From CAYXOX01 sp964466745 (GTDB taxonomy: Bacteria > Pseudomonadota > Alphaproteobacteria > Rhodobacterales > Rhodobacteraceae): a DNA stretch of 20,231 nucleotides. Location of the stretch: the NCBI GenBank assembly GCA_964466745.1, contig CAYXOX010000045.1:1-20231 (forward strand), given 5' to 3'. The notes below the pieces were generated by a model. That model did not search any database. It saw only the letters and a program-made list of their open reading frames with translations, and was not told the origin of the DNA. Below, piece by piece: positions 8,627-15,910 of this stretch. A program made the translations under genes and the position numbers. Position 1 is the first letter of the stretch, and each line of letters opens with the position of its first letter.

Positions 8627-9223
8627 ATGCGACCCCTAGTCTCGTGGGCCGGTATAACCGGCCTAGTTCTGCTTCCCTCGATCGTCGCAGCCGGCGGCCC
8701 CGAGGTTACCGTTTTCGAACCGGCTCCGGCCCCGGCTCCCGTCTTCGTGCCGGCCGCCCCGATCGCGGACTGGACCGGCCTCTACGCGGGCGCCCAGATC
8801 GGCGTTGCGCAGGTGGACGACGGCGTGGACGAGTACAGCGCCACCACCTACGGCGTGCACTTCGGCTATCTCCAGGATCTCGGCAATTTCGTGCTTGGCG
8901 GTGAGCTGGAATACGACATTCTCGATCTCGAGGATGCCGCCGGCGTGGACAGCGCCAATGCGCTGCGCCTCAAGCTGCGCGCGGGCTACGACGCGGGCCA
9001 GGTTCTCCCCTACGTCACCATCGGCGCGGCCAACGTGACGATCGATCCCGGTGCGGGCTCGCTGGAAGACACCGTGGGCATGTTCGGTCTCGGCGCCGAT
9101 TTCCAGGTTTCCGATCGTTTCCGCGTGGGGGCCGAGGCCCAGTTCCACCGCACGGACGACTTCGACAGTGCGGGCGAGCTGAACGTCGACGGGCTGGCGC
9201 TGCGCGGGTCGGTGAACTTCTGA
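8627..9223 (+). CDS. Small outer-membrane beta-barrel protein (porin family)
   Basis: A 198-residue secreted protein. A signal peptide occupies about residues 1-22 (hydrophobic GITGLVLLPSIV, cleavage near AA|GG). A proline/alanine-rich spacer (EPAPAPAPVFVPAAP) and a domain starting at DWTGLYAGAQIGV follow, typical of OmpA-like or Omp25/31-like eight-stranded barrels. Alternating hydrophobic strands continue to the end, and the chain ends in Phe, the usual outer-membrane assembly signal. The ATG at 8627 is preferred over the TTG at 8594 because AAAGGA lies at 8613-8618 and the signal peptide then begins with MRP. Its role is probably structural or general porin-like; no specific ligand can be read. 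It is convergent with livM. Confidence 0.86.
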   Translation: MRPLVSWAGITGLVLLPSIVAAGGPEVTVFEPAPAPAPVFVPAAPIADWTGLYAGAQIGVAQVDDGVDEYSATTYGVHFGYLQDLGNFVLGGELEYDILDLEDAAGVDSANALRLKLRAGYDAGQVLPYVTIGAANVTIDPGAGSLEDTVGMFGLGADFQVSDRFRVGAEAQFHRTDDFDSAGELNVDGLALRGSVNF

Positions 9224-9230
9224 TCACGAT

Positions 9231-9260
9231 GCGCGGCGGGCCTCGCGGGGCCCGCCGTGC
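9231..9260. terminator. Hairpin between convergent genes, possible terminator without T-tract
   Basis: CGGCGGGCC (9234-9242) pairs with GGCCCGCCG (9249-9257) around a 6-nt loop, and the stem extends by three more pairs (one G-U) to 9231/9260. It starts 8 bp behind the stop of the outer-membrane protein gene and lies about 50 bp past livM on the other strand. No T-run is present on either side. Confidence 0.5.
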
Positions 9261-9312
9261 GCTCCTCCGGTGTGCCCGGTCGCGCCGGTCCGCCGGGCGC
9301 TCGCCATGGGCA

Positions 9313-10623
9313 TCAGCGTTCGGGAAGCAGACCCCGCGGGCTGAACCGCATCACCAGAAGCAGGATCACCCCCATGGTCAGCAGCCGCATTTGCGGGGCG
9401 CTGTCCAGCAGGTGCTGGCGGACAGGGCTCGTCTCGCCCATGCCGGCGGTCACGATGGAGATGAGACCCTGGCCGAGCGGTTCGACCTGAACCCAAAGGA
9501 ACCAGACAATGAAGCCGCCGAGAACGGCGCCGAAATTGTTGCCCGATCCGCCCAGGATCACCATCACCCAGATCAGGAAGGTGAAGCGCAGCGGCTGGTA
9601 GGAGCCGGGCGTGAGCTGCCCGTCCAGCGTCGTCATCATGGCGCCGGCGATGCCGCAGATCGCCGAGCCGAGAATGAAGATCTGCAGGTGCCGGCGCTTG
9701 ACGTCCTTGCCCATGGCGGAGGCGGCGGTTTCGTTGTCGCGGATCGCGCGCATCATCCGGCCCCAGGGCGAGTTCAGCGCGAGCTGCGCGAGCACCAGCA
9801 GGATCACCAGAACCGCCGAGAAGAGCAGCGCGTATTCGAGCTTCACGTAGACGGTGGAGGCGGTGACGGGATCGAGGCCGAAACCGGCGGCGCGTTCCAC
9901 GAAATCCGGGTCGCGCTGCAGGTCGATCTCGTTGGGAACGGGGCGGGGAATGCCGATCACGTTCTTCACGCCGCGGGCGAGCCAATCCTCGTTCTTGAGA
10001 ATGGCGATCACGATCTCCGAGATGCCGAGCGTCGCGATGGCGAGGTAATCCGAACGGAGGCCGAGGGCCGTCTTGCCGATCACCCAGGCCGCACCCGCGG
10101 CCAGGAAGCCGCCCGCGGGCCACGCGACCAGGATCGGCAGGCCGAGCCCCCCGAGATAGCCGGTGGCCGCCGGATTCACCGCTTCCACCGCTTGCTTGGC
10201 CGGGTCGAAGATCGTCCGGTAGATCACGAAGCCGGCCACGATCACGGCGAGCGTCGCGAAGCCGCGCATCCGGCCCGGGGGCGTGCGGTTCTGCACGAAT
10301 ATGGCCAGCGCGATGGTGCCCGCGCCCGCGACGAGCGCCAGGAGAATCCGCGGCCCGCCGGCGGCCCAGGCCTCGGGCACGGGATCCATGCCCACCAGCA
10401 CCGCGGCAAGGGCCCCGAGCGCCACGAAGCCCATCACCCCGAAGTTGATGAGCCCCGCGAAGCCCCATTGAAGGTTCACCCCGAGCGCCATGATCGCCGA
10501 GACGAGCCCCATGTTCACGATGAGCAGCGCCGAGTTCCAGCTCTGCAGGAAGCCGGTGCCGAGCACGAGCACCACGACGAGCGCGAGCAGGCCCAGCGCG
10601 CGGGGGGAGGGGGTTGCGATCAC
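9313..10623 (-). CDS. livM: Branched-chain amino acid ABC transporter permease LivM
   Basis: Inner-membrane permease of 436 residues, one of two that form the channel for leucine, isoleucine and valine uptake. It begins with a hydrophobic segment (LGLLALVVVLVLGTGFL), carries the family signature ALGVNLQWGFAGLINFGVMG, and contains the EAA-like coupling loop GRMMRAIRDNETAASAMGKD that contacts the ATPases. It ends with MRFSPRGLLPER, like other LivM proteins. The segment between about residues 75 and 180 is an extra membrane region also seen in longer LivM proteins. The start is GTG at 10623 and overlaps the livH stop as GTGA, implying translational coupling. It is the last gene of the liv operon and is convergent with the outer-membrane protein gene. 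Confidence 0.93.
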   Translation of the reverse strand: MIATPSPRALGLLALVVVLVLGTGFLQSWNSALLIVNMGLVSAIMALGVNLQWGFAGLINFGVMGFVALGALAAVLVGMDPVPEAWAAGGPRILLALVAGAGTIALAIFVQNRTPPGRMRGFATLAVIVAGFVIYRTIFDPAKQAVEAVNPAATGYLGGLGLPILVAWPAGGFLAAGAAWVIGKTALGLRSDYLAIATLGISEIVIAILKNEDWLARGVKNVIGIPRPVPNEIDLQRDPDFVERAAGFGLDPVTASTVYVKLEYALLFSAVLVILLVLAQLALNSPWGRMMRAIRDNETAASAMGKDVKRRHLQIFILGSAICGIAGAMMTTLDGQLTPGSYQPLRFTFLIWVMVILGGSGNNFGAVLGGFIVWFLWVQVEPLGQGLISIVTAGMGETSPVRQHLLDSAPQMRLLTMGVILLLVMRFSPRGLLPER

Positions 10624-11630
10624 GACATGCCTCCGCGGAACAGCCCGGTGGGCCTGAAGATCAGCACCACCACGAGGATGATGAACGAAACGGCGAACTT
10701 GTAGTCGGTTGTCAGCAGCTGGACGAGCCCGTCCGGCTGCCAGTCGGCCGGGCCGAGATAGCCCACCACCTTGCGCCAGGCATAGGTTACCGCAACCTCG
10801 GAGTACGCGATCACGAAGCCGCCCGCGATGGCGCCCACCGGGTTGCCGAAGCCGCCCACGATCGCCGCGGCGAAGACGGGCAGCAGCAGCTGGAAGTAGG
10901 TGAAGGGCTGGAAGCTCTTGTCGAGCCCGTAGAGCACGCCCGCCGTCGTCGCCAGCGCCCCGACGATCAGCCAGGTGATCAGCACCACGCGGTCGGGGTT
11001 GATGCCCGAGAGCAGCGCCAGATCCTCGTTGTCGGAAAAGGCGCGCATCGACTTGCCGGTGCGCGTCCGGTTGAGGAACCAGAAGAGAAGGGCCACCGCG
11101 ATGATCGCCGTCACGATCGTCACCGCCTGGGTGGTGCGGAACGCCAGCCCTTCGGCCAGCCCCGTCATCTCGCGGAAGGTGCGCGCGGAGATCACGAAGC
11201 GCTCGCCGTCCGCGAAGCGCTGATCGTCGACCCCGATGATGAAGCGCACGAGGCCGTTCATCACGAACATCACGCCCATGGACACGATCATCAGGATCAC
11301 CGGCGCCGCGCGTTGCTGGCGGTAGAAGCGATAGACCGTGCGGTCGGTGAGCAGCAGCAGCGCCGCGGTCACCGCGATCCCCACGGGCAGGGCGAGGAGC
11401 GCCGTGGGCAGCGGCCCGAAGGTGATGCCCATGCCTTGCAGGCCCCAGGTGGCAAGGATCGTGACCATCGCCCCGAAGGCCATGGTGTCTCCATGGGCGA
11501 AATTGGAAAAGCGCAAGACGCTGAAGATCAGCGTGACGCCCAGTGCGCCGAGTGCAAGCTGAGCGCCATAGGCCGTGGCCGGAATGACCACGAAGTTCAT
11601 CAGGGCTACCAATGCGTTGAGAAAATCCAT
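10620..11630 (-). CDS. livH: Branched-chain amino acid ABC transporter permease LivH
   Basis: Inner-membrane permease of 336 residues, the partner of LivM. Family marks are YGAQLALGALGVTLIFSVLRF and SNFAHGDTMAFGAM at the N-terminus, the EAA-type loop GKSMRAFSDNEDLALLSGIN, and AAAIVGGFGNPVGAIAGGF; the end LIFRPTGLFRG is typical. The ATG at 11630 is chosen because GGGAG lies at 11641-11637 and the family begins here. A longer frame to 11747 adds an arginine-rich stretch without family likeness. The stop overlaps the GTG of livM. A 129-bp gap, holding a 43-codon open frame, separates it from livF. Confidence 0.93.
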   Translation of the reverse strand: MDFLNALVALMNFVVIPATAYGAQLALGALGVTLIFSVLRFSNFAHGDTMAFGAMVTILATWGLQGMGITFGPLPTALLALPVGIAVTAALLLLTDRTVYRFYRQQRAAPVILMIVSMGVMFVMNGLVRFIIGVDDQRFADGERFVISARTFREMTGLAEGLAFRTTQAVTIVTAIIAVALLFWFLNRTRTGKSMRAFSDNEDLALLSGINPDRVVLITWLIVGALATTAGVLYGLDKSFQPFTYFQLLLPVFAAAIVGGFGNPVGAIAGGFVIAYSEVAVTYAWRKVVGYLGPADWQPDGLVQLLTTDYKFAVSFIILVVVLIFRPTGLFRGGMS

Positions 11631-11631
11631 C

Positions 11632-11763
11632 TCAGTCTCCCGTCGCCGGAAGGCCGCGGGGCGGCAGCGACTGGCAAATGTTCGATTTCGTAAAGCCTGT
11701 GTGCGCTCCCGGATCCGGGGCGTGCCGCTTCGGGGCGTCGGTTCCACCTGCCTTCACGCTCAT
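11632..11763 (-). CDS. Possible 43-residue small ORF bridging livF and livH
   Basis: The ATG (11763-11761) overlaps the livF stop codon as ATGA, and the TGA (11634-11632) ends one base before the livH ATG, so the frame fills the livF-livH gap exactly. The product would be a basic, proline-rich peptide (begins MSVKAGGTD, ends GLPATGD) with no recognisable domain, signal peptide or membrane segment. Against it: the GGGAGG before the ATG is too close for a good ribosome binding site, and by my count about three quarters of its codons end in G or C, which looks lower than in the flanking genes. It could act as a translational bridge into livH or be chance. A palindrome CCCGGATCCGGG lies inside it (11708-11719). 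Confidence 0.25.
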   Translation of the reverse strand: MSVKAGGTDAPKRHAPDPGAHTGFTKSNICQSLPPRGLPATGD

Positions 11764-12575
11764 CCTCCCAGGAAGCTCCGGCGCACCTCGGGGTCGGCCA
11801 GCAGCGTGGCGCCCGTGTCGGTGTAGCGGTTGCGGCCCTGCACCAGCACGTAGCCCCGGTCGGCGATCTCCAGCGCCTGGCGCGCGTTCTGTTCGACCAT
11901 CAGGATCGAGATGCCGGTGCGCGCGATCTCGATGATGCGGTCGAAGAGCTCGTCCATCACGATGGGGCTCACGCCGGCCGTGGGCTCGTCCAGGAGCAGC
12001 ACGCTCGGCTGGGTCATCAGCGCGCGGCCCACGGCGACCTGCTGGCGCTGGCCGCCGGAAAGCTCGCCGGCAAGCTGGCGGCGCTTTTCCCTCAGGATGG
12101 GGAAAAGCTCGTAGATCTCTTCCATCGTCTCGCGAATGTCGTCGCGCCGCAGGAACGCCCCCATCTCGAGGTTCTCCTCGACGGTCATGGTGGTGAAGAT
12201 GTTCGATGTCTGGGGAACGAACGCCATGCCCTGCGCCACCCTGGCCTGGGGCGACATCGAGGTGATCTCCTTGCCCGCGAGCCGCACGGCCCCGGTGTGA
12301 ATGTTCAGCATGCCGAACATTGCCTTCATCGCGGTCGATTTCCCGGCGCCGTTCGGGCCCACGATCACGGCGATCTCGCCCTCGTTCACGGCGATGGTGC
12401 AATCGTGCAGGATGTCGGCGCCCCTGCCGTAGCCGCCGGTCATGCCCTCGCCGATCAGGAAGGCGTCGCGCGATTCCACCCATTCGCCGCCCTCGCGGGC
12501 GCGCGCTTCGGCCTGCTGCGAGGCGGCGGGCCATTCGCCCCGGGGTTTTCCCTGTGCGGGAGTTGTCTTGCTCAT
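11760..12575 (-). CDS. livF: Branched-chain amino acid ABC transporter ATP-binding protein LivF
   Basis: A 271-residue cytoplasmic ATPase that powers the liv transporter with LivG. It shows Walker A GPNGAGKST (73-81), the ABC signature LSGGQ (172-176), Walker B LLLDEP (193-198), and VEQNARQALEIADRGYVL (from 228), which is typical of LivF, where the usual switch histidine is replaced. The ATG at 12575 overlaps the livG stop as ATGA; no strong ribosome binding site is visible, so translation is probably coupled. The first 35 or so residues (rich in Ala, Glu, Arg) precede the conserved core and are longer than in enteric LivF, which is near 237 residues. A longer open frame upstream only reads livG out of frame. 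Confidence 0.93.
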   Translation of the reverse strand: MSKTTPAQGKPRGEWPAASQQAEARAREGGEWVESRDAFLIGEGMTGGYGRGADILHDCTIAVNEGEIAVIVGPNGAGKSTAMKAMFGMLNIHTGAVRLAGKEITSMSPQARVAQGMAFVPQTSNIFTTMTVEENLEMGAFLRRDDIRETMEEIYELFPILREKRRQLAGELSGGQRQQVAVGRALMTQPSVLLLDEPTAGVSPIVMDELFDRIIEIARTGISILMVEQNARQALEIADRGYVLVQGRNRYTDTGATLLADPEVRRSFLGG

Positions 12576-13357
12576 TGCGCGGCGGCCTGTGACTTGTTCT
12601 TGAGCCCGGTGCCGAGATAGGCCTCGATCACCTGCTCGTTGGATTTCACCTCGTCGATCGTGCCCTCGGCCAGCACCTTGCCCTCGGCCATCACGATCAC
12701 CGGGTCGCAGAGCCTGCCGATGAAATCCATGTCGTGCTCGATCACGCAGAAGGTGTAGCCACGCTCCTGGTGCAGCCGCTTGATGGCGTCGGCGATGGTG
12801 TTGAGCAGGGTGCGGTTCACGCCCGCGCCCACCTCGTCGAGAAAGACGATGCGCGCGTCCACCATCATCGTGCGGCCGAGCTCGAGCAGCTTCTTCTGGC
12901 CGCCCGAGAGCGCCCCGGCCCGCTCGTCCGCGAGGTGGTCGATCGTGAGGAACTCGAGCACCTCGTCCGCGCGGCGGGCGAGGGCGCGCTCCTCCTCGGC
13001 GATGCGGCGGCGGCCGAACCAGGTGTTCCACAGCCGCTCTCCCGACTGGGCGCCGGGCACCATCATCAGGTTGTCGCGCACCGTCATGGAGGAGAACTCG
13101 TGCGCGATCTGGAACGTGCGCAGCAGGCCCTTGTGGAAGAGCTCGTGCGGAGGCAGGCCGGTGATATCCTCGCCCGCCATCGTCACCTTGCCGGACGTCG
13201 GTGGAAGAACCCCGGCGATAACGTTGAAAAGAGTAGTTTTTCCCGCACCATTCGGGCCGATCAGGCCGGTGATGGAGCGTTCCGCGATCTTCAGCGATGC
13301 CCCGTCGACCGCGTGAAAGCCGCCGAAGTGGCGATGCAGGTTCTGCACCTCGATCAT
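12572..13357 (-). CDS. livG: Branched-chain amino acid ABC transporter ATP-binding protein LivG
   Basis: A 261-residue cytoplasmic ATPase of the liv system. Motifs: Walker A GPNGAGKT (34-41), signature LSGGQ (150-154), Walker B VFLDEV (171-176) and switch EHD (His208). The residue after the catalytic Glu175 is Val instead of the common Pro (DEVGAGVN), a variation seen in some LivG-type proteins. The start at 13357 is chosen because MIEVQNLHRHFGG matches the family N-terminus and GAGGAG (13369-13364) stands 6 nt upstream; the frame open to 13441 adds an unrelated arginine-rich stretch. The stop overlaps livF. It lies 219 bp behind the binding-protein gene, with a hairpin in between. Confidence 0.94.
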   Translation of the reverse strand: MIEVQNLHRHFGGFHAVDGASLKIAERSITGLIGPNGAGKTTLFNVIAGVLPPTSGKVTMAGEDITGLPPHELFHKGLLRTFQIAHEFSSMTVRDNLMMVPGAQSGERLWNTWFGRRRIAEEERALARRADEVLEFLTIDHLADERAGALSGGQKKLLELGRTMMVDARIVFLDEVGAGVNRTLLNTIADAIKRLHQERGYTFCVIEHDMDFIGRLCDPVIVMAEGKVLAEGTIDEVKSNEQVIEAYLGTGLKNKSQAAAQ

Positions 13358-13535
13358 GCTGCGCTCCTCATGCGAGCCCGGGCCTGCGTCTGCGCCCCGA
13401 CGGAACCGGCCAGGGGCGCGCGCGCGGCACCGTGGCGCCATCGCCAGGATGCACCTTGCCGGTGCAGCGGCCAGTGGTCCGCATCCAGCGCATCGCCTCT
13501 CCGGAAATAGTGGGGAACGTCCCCGGCCGAGAGTC

Positions 13536-13569
13536 CGCGCGGCGGAGGCACGAGGCGCCCCGCCGCGCG
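13536..13569 (-). other. Hairpin directly behind the binding-protein gene
   Basis: CGCGCGGCGG (13536-13545) and CCGCCGCGCG (13560-13569) form a perfect 10-bp stem around a 14-nt loop. Read in the reverse direction, the stem starts 7 nt after the stop codon of the liv binding-protein gene, within the 219-bp gap before livG. No T-tract follows. Known analogues in binding-protein operons protect the upstream mRNA or reduce read-through, so that binding protein is made in excess; that role here is inferred. Confidence 0.5.
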
Positions 13570-13576
13570 CGATCGA

Positions 13577-14545
13577 TCAGCGGAAGCCCACCACGGTGAC
13601 CTTGCCGTCAACCATCTCGATCTCGCGGTAGTTGCCGGCGCTTTCGCCCGGGCCGATCAGCTCGACAGCGGTGGCGCCCTGGTAATCGACCTCGCCGCCC
13701 TCGGCGAGGATCTCCAGCGCGCGGCCCAGCTCGCCCGGCAGGATCGGCTCGCCCGGCGCGTTGGCCACGCTCATCACGTGCTCCTTGTAGGTGCCCGGGT
13801 CGGCGGAGCCGGCGGCCTGCATGGCGAGCAGAATGAGCGCAGCGGCATCGTAGGCTTCGGCCGAGAAGGCCGAGGTGCCGTCGAAGCCCGCGGCCGTTGC
13901 CATTTCGACGTAGGTGTCGCGGCCCTCGCCGGCGGCGGCCGGGTTCTGGCCGAAGCTGCCGTCGATCTCGGTGCCGAAGTTGTCTTCCAGCGCCTGGCTC
14001 ACCATGCCGTCGGGGAACATGAATGTGTCGAAGGCGCCGGTGTCGAGCGCGGCGCGCACGATGCCCGAGCCGCCCGAATCGACGTATCCGGCCACGACGA
14101 GCACCTCGCCGCCCGCGGCGGCCAGCGCGCCGATCTCGGCCGAGTAGTCCGCCTTGTTGTCTTCATGGGCGGCGTTGATCGTCACCGTGCCGCCGTCGGC
14201 CTCGAAGGCGGCCTGGAAGCTGTCGGCAAGACCCTTCCCGTAGTCGTTGTTGGTGTAGGTGACGGCCACGGTGCTGAAGCCGCGTTCCTGGAGGATCTCG
14301 CTCATCACCACGCCCTGCCGCGCGTCCGAAGGCGCGGTGCGGAAGAAGAGCCCGTCGTCCTCGGCGGTGGAAAGCGCGGGGCTGGTGGCAGAGGGCGAGA
14401 TCATCACCACGCCGTTCGGCACCGCGACGTTGCTCAGGATCGCGCCGGTGGCGCCCGAGCACATCGCGCCCACGATGCCGTTGACGCGGTCGGAGGTGAT
14501 CAGACGCTCGGCGGTGGCGGTGGCTGCGCTGGCGTCGATGCAGGT
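13577..14545 (-). CDS. Branched-chain amino acid ABC transporter substrate-binding protein, 5' end missing
   Basis: The last 322 residues of a periplasmic LivJ/LivK-type binding protein that captures branched-chain amino acids (or related substrates) for LivFGHM. The visible part begins TCIDASAATATAERLITS and includes MISPSATSPALS, FRTAPSDARQG and VAVTYTNNDYGKGLADSF, all typical of periplasmic-binding-protein fold type I of this family. The cysteines at partial residues 2 and 29 match the family's disulfide pair. The reading frame enters the run of N at 14545, so the signal peptide and first strands are absent from the sequence. By comparison with E. coli LivJ, whose first cysteine is near mature residue 53, about 70-80 residues are missing, which needs more than the 100 N shown. 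Head of the liv operon and divergent from the PQQ dehydrogenase gene. Confidence 0.9.
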   Translation of the reverse strand, partial: TCIDASAATATAERLITSDRVNGIVGAMCSGATGAILSNVAVPNGVVMISPSATSPALSTAEDDGLFFRTAPSDARQGVVMSEILQERGFSTVAVTYTNNDYGKGLADSFQAAFEADGGTVTINAAHEDNKADYSAEIGALAAAGGEVLVVAGYVDSGGSGIVRAALDTGAFDTFMFPDGMVSQALEDNFGTEIDGSFGQNPAAAGEGRDTYVEMATAAGFDGTSAFSAEAYDAAALILLAMQAAGSADPGTYKEHVMSVANAPGEPILPGELGRALEILAEGGEVDYQGATAVELIGPGESAGNYREIEMVDGKVTVVGFR

Positions 14546-14645
14546 NNNNNNNNNNNNNNNNNNNNNNNNNNNNNNNNNNNNNNNNNNNNNNNNNNNNNNN
14601 NNNNNNNNNNNNNNNNNNNNNNNNNNNNNNNNNNNNNNNNNNNNN
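14546..14645. other. Assembly gap (100 N)
   Basis: Exactly 100 consecutive N, the usual placeholder for a scaffold gap of unknown length. It removes the 5' end of the liv binding-protein gene and probably part of its control region. Frames that read through it have no meaning. The 101 bp to its right, up to the PQQ dehydrogenase start, contain a reverse ATG at 14669 followed by eight codons (MRRIRPQI), which could be the true binding-protein start but is not supported by a good ribosome binding site. Confidence 0.98.
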
Positions 14646-14746
14646 TATTTGAGGCCGGATTCGACGCATCTTGCCGTCACCGTGCCGCTTGATGACGCCC
14701 GTGGCCTGCCTAGCTTCCTTCGTTGAAGCGGCAGGAGGCTCACGGC

Positions 14747-15874
14747 ATGAAACGAACGATCGCTCTGGCGGAACGCGTGATGGCCGGCGGCCTCTTCGCG
14801 CTGTGGCTCTCGGCGTCTGCGCCGGCACTCGCGCTCGAAACCTCGCAGGGGCGGCTCGCCGTGGAGCCTGTCGTCACCGGTCTCGACCAGCCCTGGGGAT
14901 TCGATTTCCTGCCGTCAGGTGGCGGGCTTCTCGTCACCGAGCGCGACGGCCGGCTCCTGCATATCGGCGCCGATGGCGGGGCAACAAGCATCGACGGCGT
15001 GCCGGAGGTGTTCGCATCGGAGCAGGGCGGGCTGCTGGATGTCGCCGTGGCCGCCGATTTCGCCGCCAGCCGCGAGATTTTCCTCACCTACGCCGCCCCC
15101 CAGCCGCGCGGCGGCGCCGGGACGGCGCTCGCCGTTGCGCGCCTTTCGGAGGATGCGCAGCGCGTCGAGGGCCTGCGCGTGCTCTTCGAGGCGGCCGAGG
15201 GCTTCAGCGGTGGCCGGCATTTCGGCTCGCGGGTCGTCGAGGGGCGGGACGGGCATCTCTACGTCACAATCGGCGACCGGGGAGAACGGCGCTCGGCCCA
15301 GGATCTGGGCAATCACAACGGCACGGTGGTGCGCGTGGCCCGCGACGGCACCGTTCCGGCCTCCAACCCTTTCGTGGGCCGCGCGGGCGCGCGCCCGGAG
15401 ATCTGGTCCTACGGGCATCGCAACCCGCAGGGCGCCGCGCTCGACGCGTCGGGCCAGCTCTGGACGGTGGAGCACGGCGCCCGCGGCGGCGACGAGGTGA
15501 ACCGCGTGGAGCGCGGCGCCAACTACGGCTGGCCGGTGATCTCCTACGGCCGGCACTATTCGGGCCTGCCCATCGGCCAGGGCACCGAGGCGGAGGGCAT
15601 GGAGCAGCCGCTGCACTACTGGGATCCCTCCATCGCCCCCTCGGGGCTGATGATCTACTCCGGCGCGCTCTGGCCCGAGTGGGAGGGCGATTTCTTCGCC
15701 GGTTCGCTCAACTCCGGCCTCATCAGCCGCATCGACGGCGCCACGTTCGAGGAGGTGGAGCGGATCGAGGGCCCGGAAACGGAGCGCGTGCGCGACATCG
15801 CCGAGGGGCCGGGCGGGGCGATCTGGTTTCTCTCGGTGGGCACCGGCACGCTCTGGCGCGTCACCCCGCGCTGA
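14747..15874 (+). CDS. PQQ-dependent aldose sugar dehydrogenase, periplasmic
   Basis: A 375-residue secreted enzyme of the soluble glucose dehydrogenase/YliI (Asd) family, a six-bladed beta-propeller that oxidises aldose sugars with PQQ and calcium. A signal peptide spans 1-29 (cleavage after APALA). Family segments: GLDQPWGFDFLP (45-56), GGRHFGSR (156-162) whose His158 corresponds to the catalytic base, TIGDRGE (174-180), NHNGTVVRVARDG (189-201), SYGHRNPQG (221-229), GANYGWPVISYG (257-268) and DPSIAPSGLMIYSG (293-306). The ATG at 14747 has AGGAGG at 14733-14738; the in-frame TTG at 14723 would spoil the signal peptide. No PQQ synthesis genes are in the window, so cofactor supply must come from elsewhere. 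Divergent from the liv binding protein; no direct link is visible. Confidence 0.92.
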   Translation: MKRTIALAERVMAGGLFALWLSASAPALALETSQGRLAVEPVVTGLDQPWGFDFLPSGGGLLVTERDGRLLHIGADGGATSIDGVPEVFASEQGGLLDVAVAADFAASREIFLTYAAPQPRGGAGTALAVARLSEDAQRVEGLRVLFEAAEGFSGGRHFGSRVVEGRDGHLYVTIGDRGERRSAQDLGNHNGTVVRVARDGTVPASNPFVGRAGARPEIWSYGHRNPQGAALDASGQLWTVEHGARGGDEVNRVERGANYGWPVISYGRHYSGLPIGQGTEAEGMEQPLHYWDPSIAPSGLMIYSGALWPEWEGDFFAGSLNSGLISRIDGATFEEVERIEGPETERVRDIAEGPGGAIWFLSVGTGTLWRVTPR

Positions 15875-15910
15875 GGGCAATGCCGCAGCGCCTTGCGGCG
15901 GAGTGCGGGG
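15864..15910. terminator. Possible hairpin terminator between convergent genes
   Basis: The only 36 bp between two convergent stop codons contain GCCGCA (15882-15887) paired with TGCGGC (15894-15899). An outer stem CCCCGC (15864-15869) with GCGGGG (15905-15910) reaches the end of one gene and the edge of the other. No T-tract is present on either strand, so function as a bidirectional terminator is uncertain. Confidence 0.35.

Noticed and set aside
9229..10704. 491-codon forward open frame opposite livM
   Set aside because: His/Arg/Glu-rich antisense shadow of a clear permease gene.
14547..14743. Reading frames continued through the N-run to give a start for the liv binding protein
   Set aside because: The gap length is unknown, so any frame across it is meaningless; the residues right of the gap do not resemble a signal peptide.
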